Assembly (NCBI RefSeq): GCF_047372505.1
Contig: NZ_JBKBEU010000001.1
Coordinates: forward strand, 1,240,001-1,304,000
From: Phaeobacter cretensis
GTDB taxonomy: Bacteria > Pseudomonadota > Alphaproteobacteria > Rhodobacterales > Rhodobacteraceae
DNA length: 64,000 bases
Direction: 5' to 3'
The position numbers and the translations under genes were made by a program. The stretch's first letter is position 1. Every line of letters starts with the position of its first letter. Shown here one piece after another: positions 8,381-17,485 of the stretch. The notes under the pieces are model-generated. The model was not told the DNA's origin, searched no databases, and saw nothing but the letters and a program-made list of their open reading frames with translations.

Positions 8381-10590
8381 TTCACTCACAGCCTTTCAGA
8401 ATTTGGATCTCCGCCTTGCCCCTTCAACCCCAAGCACAAAACGCCGATGCCCTTAAGGCATCTGTCATCGAACAAGAAACAGCTAATGCAAACGTCGATG
8501 AAGAACGCGCAGCGTCCAATCAGCGGGTGTTTGAGGGCAACCGGCACTGGATTATAGCAATCCTTTGCGTGAGCTACACCGTCTTCCATCTGATGGTGAT
8601 GAACGTCTATCCCCTGGAAACCTGGGCTTACCGTCTGACTCATATCGGGGGCGGGCTGATGCTTGGCTATCTGCTTTTCGGTGCCTCTGATCTGAGATCA
8701 CAACCGCAGCTGCATGATACAGGTTTTGGGTCGGCCGTTCTGGCGGTGGCCGGCGTCGGCATCCTCTATGCAGCCATTGCTGTTGCCGCGATCTGGATCA
8801 ACGGGCGTGTGTTGGGGGCAACTCTACCGCCCGCCTGGGCGATGGGTAGCTTCGGCATACCTCTAGCCATTGGGACTGTCTTTGCAATCTTGCACGGCTG
8901 GTATTTTGCTCAAACCGACCGAACACGGTTTGCATGGGCAGACATCCTTCTGGCCATCGCGGCCGTGACCTGTACAGCCTATTTGATTTTCTTCGCGCGC
9001 CAATTGCAATTGCGCGCCGGAATGCCGATGGCTCTGCCCGGTGACATGTGGTCGGCAGTCGTTATCGTAGTACTGATCCTTGAACTCACACGGCGCGTCG
9101 CTGGCATGGCGCTTGTGATGATCGCTTCCGTTTTTGTAGCCTATGCCTTCCTCGGGCCCTGGTTACCCGGACTGTTTGAGCACCGCGGCTATGATGCCAA
9201 GCGCTTCTTTTCTTACATCGTGACAGACAATGGAATCCTGAGCGCGCCAATTGCAATTTCATCGACCTACATCATCCTGTTTGTGGTCTTTGCCGCCTTC
9301 TTACAGACCACGCGCGTGGGAGAATATTTCGTCAACCTCGCCTTTGCTGCAGCCGGCCACAAACGTGGTGGTCCCGCAAAAGTGGCTATCTTTGCCTCAG
9401 GCTTGATGGGCATGATCAACGGAACCTCTGCCGGGAATGTCGTGGCAACCGGATCCCTCACCATCCCGATGATGAAAAAAGTGGGCTACAAACCACAAAC
9501 CGCCGCATCTGTAGAAGCCGCTGCATCAACAGGCGGCCAAATCATGCCACCCATCATGGGGGCCGGTGCGTTCATCATGGCAGAGATCACAGGCATTTCT
9601 TACATGGAGATCGTCTGGGCTGCTCTAATCCCAGCGGCACTGTACTTTATCTCTGTCTACTTCATGGTCGATCTTGCCGCTAAGAAACTGAACATGAAGG
9701 GCCTGCCCCGCTACTTGTTGCCAAAATTTGGCCAATTGATCCGCCAGTTCTATCTGTTCACACCTATCGTAGTGCTTATCGGCGCGTTGTTCGCCGGATA
9801 CTCCGTCATTCGCTGTGGGACACTTGCCATGGTAACGGCTGCGGTCGTGTCCTGGCTAACACCACATAAAATGGGGCCAAAGCAGCTCTTCCAGGCGCTC
9901 GACAATGGCGCACGCATGGTTCTGCAGTTGGTGGCGGTCTGCGCAACTGCAGGTATCATCGTTGGGGTCATTGCGCTGACAGGTATTGGATCACGTTTCT
10001 CGACCGTCTTGCTGACCCTTGCAGACCAAAGCCAGCTATTGGCGCTGTTCTTTGCTATGGTTGTGTCCATCATCCTCGGCATGGGGATGCCCACAACAGC
10101 CGCCTATGCGGTTGCCGCCAGCGTCATCGCTCCCGGTGTCGTCGCTCTTGGTGTGCAGCCATTGGTGGCGCATCTTTTCATCTTCTACTTTGCCGTAATG
10201 TCGGCGATCACCCCGCCCGTTGCCTTGGCCTCATACGCTGGGTCAGCACTGGCCGGATCAGATCCGGTGCAAACGAGCGTTGAAAGCTTCAAGATCGGGC
10301 TTGCCGCTTTTGTTGTCCCATACATGTTCTTCTTCTCACCGGCGATGTTGCTGCAAGGGAGCCCATTTGAAATCCTCCATGTCGCTGTAACAGCGGTCGC
10401 AGGCGTCTACTTCCTGTCTTGCGCAGTTCAAGGTTGGTTTTTTGGCCATGCAGGAACAGCCGTACGCGTCGCACTCGTCGCGGCAGGTCTAGCCATGATC
10501 GCCGGAGGTTGGCTAACTGACGGTATTGGCATTTTCATCTTTGCTTTGGCTTTAGCTATCCAGAAACGGCTGCTAAAGTCGAACACCTGA
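8377..10590 (+). CDS. TRAP transporter permease, fused DctQ-DctM type (4TM/12TM)
   Basis: Inner-membrane protein of up to 737 residues with many hydrophobic helices. An N-terminal DctQ-like part (from about residue 60) is followed by the DctM-like core with conserved segments MNGTSAGNVVATGSL, EAAASTGGQIMPPIMGAGAF and GMGMPTTAAYA. It couples sodium-driven uptake to the TAXI receptor encoded upstream. The first in-frame start, GTG 8377, lies inside a strong hairpin with no Shine-Dalgarno, so the real start may be a later non-ATG codon; the first roughly 60 residues look unstructured and are uncertain. Confidence 0.88.
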   Translation: MLHSQPFRIWISALPLQPQAQNADALKASVIEQETANANVDEERAASNQRVFEGNRHWIIAILCVSYTVFHLMVMNVYPLETWAYRLTHIGGGLMLGYLLFGASDLRSQPQLHDTGFGSAVLAVAGVGILYAAIAVAAIWINGRVLGATLPPAWAMGSFGIPLAIGTVFAILHGWYFAQTDRTRFAWADILLAIAAVTCTAYLIFFARQLQLRAGMPMALPGDMWSAVVIVVLILELTRRVAGMALVMIASVFVAYAFLGPWLPGLFEHRGYDAKRFFSYIVTDNGILSAPIAISSTYIILFVVFAAFLQTTRVGEYFVNLAFAAAGHKRGGPAKVAIFASGLMGMINGTSAGNVVATGSLTIPMMKKVGYKPQTAASVEAAASTGGQIMPPIMGAGAFIMAEITGISYMEIVWAALIPAALYFISVYFMVDLAAKKLNMKGLPRYLLPKFGQLIRQFYLFTPIVVLIGALFAGYSVIRCGTLAMVTAAVVSWLTPHKMGPKQLFQALDNGARMVLQLVAVCATAGIIVGVIALTGIGSRFSTVLLTLADQSQLLALFFAMVVSIILGMGMPTTAAYAVAASVIAPGVVALGVQPLVAHLFIFYFAVMSAITPPVALASYAGSALAGSDPVQTSVESFKIGLAAFVVPYMFFFSPAMLLQGSPFEILHVAVTAVAGVYFLSCAVQGWFFGHAGTAVRVALVAAGLAMIAGGWLTDGIGIFIFALALAIQKRLLKSNT

Positions 10591-10621
10591 GGAAATAGGT
10601 GCACTTGTCTATGCAGGTGCT

Positions 10622-11407
10622 CTATTCCTGCCCCATCGTTTGCACTTCGATGATCCGACATCCCGACGTTTTGCAGCGCTCGAGCAAGTCAACCGCAAGC
10701 TTTTGGCCTGAAACGACCACATCGTAGTCCCAGATCTTGTGCATACCGCAGGGCATATCGAGACCAAATTTTGTACTATCCACAACAAGGATCTTTTCCC
10801 TGGCGCATTGGCCAATAGAGCGTCGCGCCAGGATTTCGTCGGAGTTATAGTCCAGAACATCCCCACCAGCCGAAATACCGCCGCAGCTAAAGACGGCTTG
10901 ATCCAAATGAAAGCGTGAAAAGAACTCCATGCTCGCACTGCCGATCAGATCGAGGTCACGCAAGCGCACCATCCCACCCGCCAGCTCAACAACCGCGCCA
11001 GGGGCATTTTGCATTGCAACAACCGCATGCAGGCTGTTGGTGGCAACAAAGAGATCTTTCCGCACCGCTAACAGACGCGCGCAATGCTCAACCGTAGTCC
11101 CGGTTCCCAACGCGATATGTGCGCCATCCTCTACAAGGTTTTTCACGGCCATTGCGATGTGTTGTTTTTCCTGCCTGGAAATACTCTCTCTCGGGGAATA
11201 GGCGATATTCTCAGAATGCTGACGCAGCCGCGCAGCGCCATTTCGGCGTTGAACCAAACCTGCGTCGTCGAGATCGCGCAAGTCCGTACGGATGGTCTGC
11301 ACCGAGACATCCAAACGTTCAGAAAGTTCGCTCGCAGACAGTTCGGCCACCTCTGAAAGAAGGGTAACAATCCGGTCTCGGCGATCTTTTAGATCTATGC
11401 GCTTCAT
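10622..11407 (-). CDS. DeoR/GlpR-family transcriptional regulator
   Basis: 261 residues, the usual length for the family. The N-terminal DeoR helix-turn-helix reads KDRRDRIVTLLSEV, ELSERLDVSVQTIRTDLRDL. The C-terminal sensor has the DeoRC features ALGTGTTVEHCA and VVDSTKFG. Such regulators generally respond to phosphorylated sugars or polyols. It is divergent from a transporter-hydrolase operon, and palindromes carrying TTTCG/CGAAA lie at both ends of the shared intergenic region. By this logic the inducer is probably a phosphorylated metabolite of the imported compound. Confidence 0.88.
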   Translation of the reverse strand: MKRIDLKDRRDRIVTLLSEVAELSASELSERLDVSVQTIRTDLRDLDDAGLVQRRNGAARLRQHSENIAYSPRESISRQEKQHIAMAVKNLVEDGAHIALGTGTTVEHCARLLAVRKDLFVATNSLHAVVAMQNAPGAVVELAGGMVRLRDLDLIGSASMEFFSRFHLDQAVFSCGGISAGGDVLDYNSDEILARRSIGQCAREKILVVDSTKFGLDMPCGMHKIWDYDVVVSGQKLAVDLLERCKTSGCRIIEVQTMGQE

Positions 11408-11413
11408 CCTGCG

Positions 11414-11425
11414 TCTTTCGAAAGA
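11414..11425. promoter_or_regulatory. Candidate DeoR operator 1
   Basis: Perfect 12-bp palindrome TCTTTCGAAAGA, 7 bp upstream of the regulator start codon. It shares the TTTCG/CGAAA arms with operator 2, as expected for autoregulation by the DeoR protein. Confidence 0.5.
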
Positions 11426-11536
11426 AAATTTAGCATCAATCTACACAGAGCGACCATGAAGTCCAGAAACATAAATATTAAACAGTTTCGTCACATTAAA
11501 TTTGCAATGCAGGTCAATAAGAGTGTCATCGTAATA

Positions 11537-11552
11537 ACTTTCGTTCGAAAGT
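11537..11552. promoter_or_regulatory. Candidate DeoR operator 2
   Basis: Perfect inverted repeat ACTTTCG-tt-CGAAAGT, 20 bp upstream of the binding-protein start and just before its TGGAG ribosome-binding site. A repressor bound here would block the operon promoter. Confidence 0.5.
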
Positions 11553-11572
11553 AATCCTTCTGGAGATCTGTG

Positions 11573-12541
11573 ATGAAATCCCTTCTGACTGCCGCAGCAC
11601 TTACTTGCCTTGCCTCTGTCGCCTTTGCAGACACACTTACTGTCTATACCTCGCAGCCAAATGCTGATGCGCAAAAGACCGTTGACGCCTTTATGGCCGC
11701 CAACCCAGGCACCGAAGTCGAATGGGTGCGCGATGGCACCACCAAGCTGATGGCGCGCCTGCGTGCCGAAATCGAAGCAGGCAACCCGCAGCCAGATGTG
11801 CTGCTGATCGCCGACACTGTCACCCTCGAAGGCATGGCACAGCAAGGCCTGCTGACTGCTTATAAATCTCCTGAGGCCGCCGCCTTTGATCCAACGCTCT
11901 ATAGCGCGGATGGGTTCTATCATTCGACCAAGCTGATCACGACGGGTATCGTCTATAACACCGGGGTTGAAAGCGCTCCGTCATCCTGGGCGGATCTGAA
12001 AGATGCGTCCCTCAAAGGTCAGATCGCAATGCCATCGCCGCTCTATTCCGGTGCGGCACTGATCCATCTTGCCACCCTAACCGGAGACGACACCCTTGGC
12101 TGGGACTACTACAACCAGCTTGCCAGCAACGATGCCCGTGCCAAGGGCGGCAACGGCGGTACATTCAAGGCCGTCGCTGCTGGTGAAAAACCGTATGGCA
12201 TGGTCGTGGACTTTCTTGCGATCCGCAACAAGGCCGAAGGTTCCCCCGTTGATTTCGTCTTCCCAGAAGAAGGCGTCTCCTATGTGACCGAGCCTGTTGC
12301 GATCATGTCGTCAGCCAAAAACGTCGACGCCGCACAGAACTTTGTCGACTTTTTACTGAGCCAAAAAGGTCAAGATCTGGTGCTTGAGATGGGCTACATC
12401 CCCGCCCGCAACGATATGGGTGTTCCTGCAGGTTTCCCAGCGCGTGACGATATCAAGCTGATGGCCTTCGACCCGGCGGTTGCTTTGCAGAATGCCGAAG
12501 CAAACAAAGCGAAATTCGCCGAGATTTTTGGTGCCGACTAA
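11573..12541 (+). CDS. ABC transporter substrate-binding protein (iron/2-aminoethylphosphonate class)
   Basis: Periplasmic receptor of 322 residues with a signal peptide (MKSLLTAAALTCLASVAFA-DTL). The mature start TLTVYTSQPNADAQK and QPDVLLIADT place it in the SBP_bac_6/FutA/AfuA group, which also contains receptors for 2-aminoethylphosphonate, phosphoglycerate and sugar phosphates. The ATG at 11573 is preferred to the GTG at 11570, with TGGAG upstream. It is the first gene of a seven-member operon whose junctions mostly overlap. Because the operon continues with three hydrolases, at least two of phosphatase type, an organophosphate ligand is more likely than iron. Confidence 0.82.
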   Translation: MKSLLTAAALTCLASVAFADTLTVYTSQPNADAQKTVDAFMAANPGTEVEWVRDGTTKLMARLRAEIEAGNPQPDVLLIADTVTLEGMAQQGLLTAYKSPEAAAFDPTLYSADGFYHSTKLITTGIVYNTGVESAPSSWADLKDASLKGQIAMPSPLYSGAALIHLATLTGDDTLGWDYYNQLASNDARAKGGNGGTFKAVAAGEKPYGMVVDFLAIRNKAEGSPVDFVFPEEGVSYVTEPVAIMSSAKNVDAAQNFVDFLLSQKGQDLVLEMGYIPARNDMGVPAGFPARDDIKLMAFDPAVALQNAEANKAKFAEIFGAD

Positions 12542-14244
12542 TGCACCTTCGCAAAACACTTGGGGGCAGCCGGTCAGAGGATCGGCTGCTTTCCATTGTA
12601 CTTCTCATTGCAATCTGTCTGACTTTGACACCGGTTCTGCGATTGTTTGTCGAAGGGCTGACCGTCGGAGATCAGCTGAGTTCTGGGCGGATCGTTGATG
12701 TTCTGTCCAAAGCTTCAACGCATAAAGCGCTGCAACATTCACTATTTACTGCCGGGCTCGGCACCGTGGTTTCGCTACTGATAGGCGGCGCATTTGCTTT
12801 TTTAGTGGCGCTGACAGATCTGCGTGCCAAGGCTGCCTTGGTATTCTGTCTAATGATCCCGATGATGATTCCCCCGCAGATCACAGCCCTGTCGTGGACG
12901 CAGATCATGGGCCCGTCATCAGTATTGCTAAAGACGCTGGGAATTGCACCGCCACTGGGCGCACCACAGCCGCTTTATTCGCCGGGCGGGATTATTCTGC
13001 TCTTGGGTGTGCAACACGCGTCGATAATCTTCCTCACCCTGCGGGCCAGTTTGCGCGCAATCCCACAAGAGGTAGTCGAAGCCGCGCGGATCAGCGGGGC
13101 GCGAGGGCTGCGCTTGTGGTGGCAAGTTGTCCTGCCGCTGTGCGTTCCCGGTTTACTTGCTGGGACGGCGATCACCTTCGTGACGGCGTTGGGGAACTTT
13201 GGCATTCCGGCGATGCTTGGAATCCCAGCCGGGTATTCAACACTGCCGACGTTGATTTACCAGAAACTCGCCGGGCTTGGCACCTCGGTTCTGGCAGAGG
13301 TTGCCGTTCTAGCAATGCTTATCGGTTGTGTGGCCATCTTCGGCATTTTGCTGCAACGATTTTTCCAAGCGCGCCAGAGGGTGCATCTAGTCGGCGCCTC
13401 GTCCCGTCCGCTGTCGATCCCGCTGGGGCGCAAGCGTTTGCCTATAGAAATTGTCATGTGGCTTGTCGTAGCGGCGCTTCTGGTGTTGCCAATGACCGGG
13501 CTGCTGGCGACCTCTCTGGTGCCAGCATACGGCGTGCCGCTTCGTCTTGACACCATCACACTAGACTCTTGGTACGAAGCACTGTTCCGCCAACCTGTGA
13601 CCGCGCGCGCCTTTACCAATTCGTTCATGCTGTCTCTTGGTGCAGCAGCCGTGCTGATAATAATTTGCCTGCCGCTGGCCTGGCTGATGGAGCGACATCC
13701 AACCCGGCTCACGCGTCTGTTCGATAGTTTGGTCGATCTCCCCTATGCGTTGCCCGGTGTCGTGCTGGCCATTGCAATGATCCTGCTGCTGATCAAGCTG
13801 CCGTTCACCCAAGCGACACTATATGGGACGATCTGGATCATCTTCCTTGCATATCTTGCACGATTCATGGCGGTGATGTTCCGTCCCATTCAAGCCAGTA
13901 TCCGCCAACTGGATCCGGCCATGAATGAAGCCGCGCAGTCGGTTGGAGCCAACCTGTTCCAGCGGTTGCGGTCGATCATTTTGCCACTCTCAGCGCCCTC
14001 AGCGGCGGCGGGCGCGATCCTTGTGTTCCTGACCGCATTTAATGAGCTCACGGTATCCGCGCTTTTGTGGTCTTCGGGCACCGAAACCCTCGGGGTCATG
14101 ATTTTCAATTTAGATGACAGCGGCGAGACGGTAATGGCGTCAGCTCTGGCGATGACCATCGTTCTGGCGGTGATGGCCCTAATGGGGATCATTCAGCTTT
14201 CTGCCCGCCGCCTCCCTCAAGGAGTTGTCCCATGGCAGACCTAA
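12541..14244 (+). CDS. ABC transporter permease, two fused membrane domains
   Basis: Inner-membrane permease of 567 residues carrying two BPD_transp_1 units in tandem, as in FbpB/AfuB-type and PhnV-type transporters. Each half shows the EAA-like loop: VEAARISGARGLRLWWQVVLP in the first half and NEAAQSVGANLFQRLRSIILP in the second. The start overlaps the receptor stop as TAATG, so translation is coupled. It forms the translocation pore for the receptor encoded upstream and the ATPase encoded downstream. Confidence 0.88.
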   Translation: MHLRKTLGGSRSEDRLLSIVLLIAICLTLTPVLRLFVEGLTVGDQLSSGRIVDVLSKASTHKALQHSLFTAGLGTVVSLLIGGAFAFLVALTDLRAKAALVFCLMIPMMIPPQITALSWTQIMGPSSVLLKTLGIAPPLGAPQPLYSPGGIILLLGVQHASIIFLTLRASLRAIPQEVVEAARISGARGLRLWWQVVLPLCVPGLLAGTAITFVTALGNFGIPAMLGIPAGYSTLPTLIYQKLAGLGTSVLAEVAVLAMLIGCVAIFGILLQRFFQARQRVHLVGASSRPLSIPLGRKRLPIEIVMWLVVAALLVLPMTGLLATSLVPAYGVPLRLDTITLDSWYEALFRQPVTARAFTNSFMLSLGAAAVLIIICLPLAWLMERHPTRLTRLFDSLVDLPYALPGVVLAIAMILLLIKLPFTQATLYGTIWIIFLAYLARFMAVMFRPIQASIRQLDPAMNEAAQSVGANLFQRLRSIILPLSAPSAAAGAILVFLTAFNELTVSALLWSSGTETLGVMIFNLDDSGETVMASALAMTIVLAVMALMGIIQLSARRLPQGVVPWQT

Positions 14245-15275
14245 GCCTAACAGCCGTAGAAAAACACTTTGATGGGGTGCCTGCCTTGCATTCCATTACC
14301 ACGAGGATCGAGGATGGCGAGTTTGTCGCTCTGCTTGGGCCCTCTGGCTGTGGCAAGTCCACGCTGTTGCGCCTGCTCGCCGGGTTCGAAACGCCCAGCC
14401 TCGGGCGAATTTCTATCGGTGAGCAGGAGGTTGCCAATGGGGACACCGGTCACACCATTCCCCCCGAGGCACGCAATATTGGCTTTGTGTTTCAATCCTA
14501 TGCTCTATGGCCGCATATGACAGTACGGCGGAATGTATCCTACCCGCTTGAGGTGCGCGGATTGCCCAGACAGGCCCGTAGCGAACAGACCAATCTAGCG
14601 CTTGAGGCCACCGGACTTAGCGAGTTTGCCGATCGGATGCCCTCGGACCTATCTGGGGGACAGCGCCAGCGTGTGGCACTTGCACGCTGTTTGGTATCTG
14701 ATCCGCAGGCGGTGTTGTTGGACGAGCCTCTTGCGAACCTTGACGTGGCTCTGAGGGCCGCAATGCAAGACGTGTTCCTGGATTTCCACGCCCGCACGCA
14801 GGCAACGATGGTCTATGTAACCCATGATCAGGCCGAAGCCATGGCCATGGCGGACCGCATTGCCGTCTTAGAACGGGGCCGCATTGCCCAGTTCGACACT
14901 CCGCAGGAACTCTATGCTCGTCCACGAAGCCGCTTTGTCGCCGGTTTTGTTGGCGAGGGCACCGTCCTTCCCATCGATCAGATCCGCCAAGAGGGTGATA
15001 ACCTGATGGCCCAATTCAACCAAACCACGGTCGCGATTAGTAGCGATAGCGCACAGCCCAACCACATCTGCCTGCGTCCGGAGAATATTTCGCTGTCAGA
15101 GACCGGCGACATGCGCTGCGTGGTACAACGCTGCACCTATTTGGGCGGGCACTATCGGCTCACGCTACAAGGCCCCAACGCAGAGAACCTGATTGCGGAG
15201 AGCCGCTTCTATCACAAGACAGGCGAACAGTTGGGGCTCTCATTGCACCAACCCTGGGCCTTTCAGGAGATTTAA
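14232..15275 (+). CDS. ABC transporter ATP-binding protein
   Basis: 347 residues: a nucleotide-binding domain followed by a TOBE-like C-terminal domain from about residue 250. Walker A GPSGCGKST, Q-loop FVFQSYALWPHMTV, signature LSGGQRQR, Walker B AVLLDEPLANLD and the switch histidine in VTHDQAEA are all intact. It belongs to the FbpC/PotA/PhnT-like group. The gene starts 13 bases inside the permease gene and ends directly before the MBL-hydrolase ATG (TAAATG), so the importer and hydrolase parts form one transcription unit. Confidence 0.92.
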   Translation: MADLSLTAVEKHFDGVPALHSITTRIEDGEFVALLGPSGCGKSTLLRLLAGFETPSLGRISIGEQEVANGDTGHTIPPEARNIGFVFQSYALWPHMTVRRNVSYPLEVRGLPRQARSEQTNLALEATGLSEFADRMPSDLSGGQRQRVALARCLVSDPQAVLLDEPLANLDVALRAAMQDVFLDFHARTQATMVYVTHDQAEAMAMADRIAVLERGRIAQFDTPQELYARPRSRFVAGFVGEGTVLPIDQIRQEGDNLMAQFNQTTVAISSDSAQPNHICLRPENISLSETGDMRCVVQRCTYLGGHYRLTLQGPNAENLIAESRFYHKTGEQLGLSLHQPWAFQEI

Positions 15276-16346
15276 ATGGGTGAGATTAAAATCCTCTCCG
15301 GCATCGGCGAAAAAGGACCGGCCTGTATGCGTCTGAATGTCAATGGAAAGGTCTGGTTGTTGGACTGTGGTCATGGACCGGAAGCTACCGCACGGTTCAA
15401 CCCGGCCTGGCTCGACGGAGCTGATGCAGTCTTTGTGACCCATGATCACATCGACCACATCGGCGGCGCGGCCTATGCTGTGGAGGCAGGACTACCGATC
15501 TATGCGACCGCTCAAACCGCCAAGGCCCTGCCGCCCGCAGCCGAAGTCCGTATGCTACCCGAACAGGGAATCTACGATCTTAGTGGCGTTCGCATAACCA
15601 CAGGGCGCAATGGCCATGCATTGGGAGGAGTGTGGCTGCATTTTGGTATCGGTGAGGGGTTGTTTTACTCTGGTGACTGGTCAGAAGAGTCCAGTTGGTT
15701 TGCCTATGATACGCCGCCCAAGGCGGCTACAGCTATTTTGGATTGCTCCTATCATTTGGATGCAATTGCGCAAAAAGACCGCTTCTCAGCCTTTGACACA
15801 TTAATCGACAATTTGCCCGGGCAAATCCTATTGCCGGTTCCGCCGTCAGGGCGGGCGGGCGAAATGGCGCTACATCTGGTCGAACTCTTTGGGTTTGATG
15901 CCGTGATCCTTGATCCGGAATGCCGCACGGCGCTGAAGGCCGCACTTGCAAGTGACAGTCTCACCCCGCGCGCGCAGGAAATCGCGCCGCTGCTTGAACG
16001 AGGTGACACGGACGACGCACGGTTTTTGATCTGTGACACGCCCAATGCCGATGGCGGGGCTGCTTGGGGCTATGCAAGAGCATGGCGGGAAAGCGAGCGT
16101 TTGGGGCGCAACGCTCATGTGGTCTTTACCGGTCATATGACGGCGCATGCACGCGGCATCTGCGCCGTGCCCGGAGGCCATTTTAGACGCTGGAATGTCC
16201 ATCCACCACTCGGCGATCAGGTCAAGATGCTCCAACATCTAAATGCCAAGCGTTTCGCACCTGCCTTCTGCTCCCAACCCGAGGACTACCTTGTCGAACC
16301 TGAGCTTGGAGCAAAGGTCTTTATGCATGAGGCTATCAAGCTATGA
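15276..16346 (+). CDS. MBL-fold metallo-hydrolase
   Basis: 356 residues, predicted cytoplasmic. The metallo-beta-lactamase signature is complete at residues about 54-59 (THDHIDHIGG), with further candidate ligands in GRNGHALGG, FYSGDWSEESS and FTGHMTAHARG. It is larger than PhnP or RNase Z, and the C-terminal third (FTGHM, KRFAPAFCSQP) recalls the beta-CASP/RNase-J-like layout, although I cannot assign it there. In this operon the natural guess is a phosphodiesterase opening a cyclic or diester phosphate after import. The start follows the ATPase stop without a gap. Confidence 0.75.
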   Translation: MGEIKILSGIGEKGPACMRLNVNGKVWLLDCGHGPEATARFNPAWLDGADAVFVTHDHIDHIGGAAYAVEAGLPIYATAQTAKALPPAAEVRMLPEQGIYDLSGVRITTGRNGHALGGVWLHFGIGEGLFYSGDWSEESSWFAYDTPPKAATAILDCSYHLDAIAQKDRFSAFDTLIDNLPGQILLPVPPSGRAGEMALHLVELFGFDAVILDPECRTALKAALASDSLTPRAQEIAPLLERGDTDDARFLICDTPNADGGAAWGYARAWRESERLGRNAHVVFTGHMTAHARGICAVPGGHFRRWNVHPPLGDQVKMLQHLNAKRFAPAFCSQPEDYLVEPELGAKVFMHEAIKL

Positions 16347-16891
16347 TGCTGCAACTCCCGCCAAAGACATTTTGCCTGATCAGACATGGTGAGACATCGG
16401 CCAACCGCGATGGAATTATCGCCGGTGCGCATGATGTCGATTTGACAGATAAGGGCCGCAAGCAAGCAGAAGCTTTGCGCGAAACCGAATGGCCAACGGC
16501 GACTATGCTCTTTGCAAGCCCGAAGCGACGAGCGCAAGACACCTGTGCTCTGGCCTTTCCCGATGCACCGTTTCACACTCAAAGTGACCTGCGGGAAAGG
16601 GATTGGGGCATATTCGAAGGCTTGCCCATAACCCAACTTCCCCCGCGCGATGGAAAGCCCGAAGGCGGTGAAGATTGGGGCGAAATGCAGCGTCGGGTGG
16701 CCTCTGCAATTTCTGAAGGCTGCGCACTTGCGCAAGATCTATTGCCTATCTTTGTCTGCCATTCAGGCGTCATCCGCGCCACGCGCATATTAGCCGGGCA
16801 AAGTAATGTTGGTGCTCGACCACACAATGCTCAGCCGATTTATTTCGAGTGGACGGGGCGCGAGCATAAGGAAATTTATGATGTTGAATAA
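16343..16891 (+). CDS. Histidine phosphatase family protein (phosphoglycerate-mutase-like)
   Basis: About 182 residues. The phosphohistidine motif LIRHGET lies at residues 12-18, and the second catalytic histidine is in FVCHSGVIR near residue 140. The start overlaps the MBL gene stop by 4 bases (ATGA). Members hydrolyse phosphomonoesters such as phosphoglycerate, alpha-ribazole phosphate or sugar phosphates. Here it would remove phosphate from the product of the preceding hydrolase. Specificity cannot be read from the sequence. Confidence 0.85.
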   Translation: MMLQLPPKTFCLIRHGETSANRDGIIAGAHDVDLTDKGRKQAEALRETEWPTATMLFASPKRRAQDTCALAFPDAPFHTQSDLRERDWGIFEGLPITQLPPRDGKPEGGEDWGEMQRRVASAISEGCALAQDLLPIFVCHSGVIRATRILAGQSNVGARPHNAQPIYFEWTGREHKEIYDVE

Positions 16892-17360
16892 CACTGCGGT
16901 GCAGGGCTCAGGCAAGCCTTGTGTGGTCTTTGATGTGGATGGGACGTTGGCACATTTCGACGCCAAAGAGCTTGGCCACCTTGTTCACGGAGAGGTTAAG
17001 GATTGGAATGGTTTTCACATAGCCATGGCAGATGCTGCACCCATAGAGCCGGTCGCTAGACTTCTACGGCAACTAAAGGCCGCTGGCGAAAAAATTGTTA
17101 TTTGCTCAGGGCGGCCAGCTGGATGGGTGGATCACACCACCGCATGGTTGCGGAAGAATGACCTTCCTTTCGACGGAGTTTACCTACGTCCTGAGGACTT
17201 GGATGCCGAGAGCGATCCGGATATTAAACGCCTACTGTTGGCCGAAATGCGTGCTGATAAATGGGACCCCTGGATTATAATCGATGACCGCTCCAGCGTT
17301 GTGGAAGCATGGCGAGACGCCGGGCTTGTCTGTCTTCAATGTGCGCCGGGAAATTTCTAA
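16878..17360 (+). CDS. HAD-family phosphatase resembling the polynucleotide kinase 3'-phosphatase domain
   Basis: 160 residues from ATG 16878, supported by AAGGA 6 bp upstream and a 14-base overlap with the previous gene. HAD motifs are complete: VVFDVDGTLAHFD (motif I, two aspartates), ICSGRPAGW (motif II) and IIDDRSSVVEAW (motif IV). The arrangement, with a short cap and SGRP, resembles the phosphatase domain of T4 Pnkp and related stand-alone proteins. It closes the DeoR-controlled operon as a third hydrolase. A nucleotide or 3'-phosphate substrate is possible but unproven. Confidence 0.75.
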   Translation: MMLNNTAVQGSGKPCVVFDVDGTLAHFDAKELGHLVHGEVKDWNGFHIAMADAAPIEPVARLLRQLKAAGEKIVICSGRPAGWVDHTTAWLRKNDLPFDGVYLRPEDLDAESDPDIKRLLLAEMRADKWDPWIIIDDRSSVVEAWRDAGLVCLQCAPGNF

Positions 17361-17485
17361 GCATCTATCAATTGGTTTCCAGGACACAAATCCAACCTGC
17401 CCAGTTTGGACACCTGCATAGGGCAACGCATGACCTATCGGCACGATTGCGGAAGTTAAAGCCATTGGGCAAACCTCTCCTGCAC

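Noticed and set aside
11573..12541. Binding protein as a ferric iron receptor
   Set aside because: The fold allows it, but the downstream phosphatases and the DeoR regulator point to a phosphorylated compound; iron specificity was not supported by neighbours.
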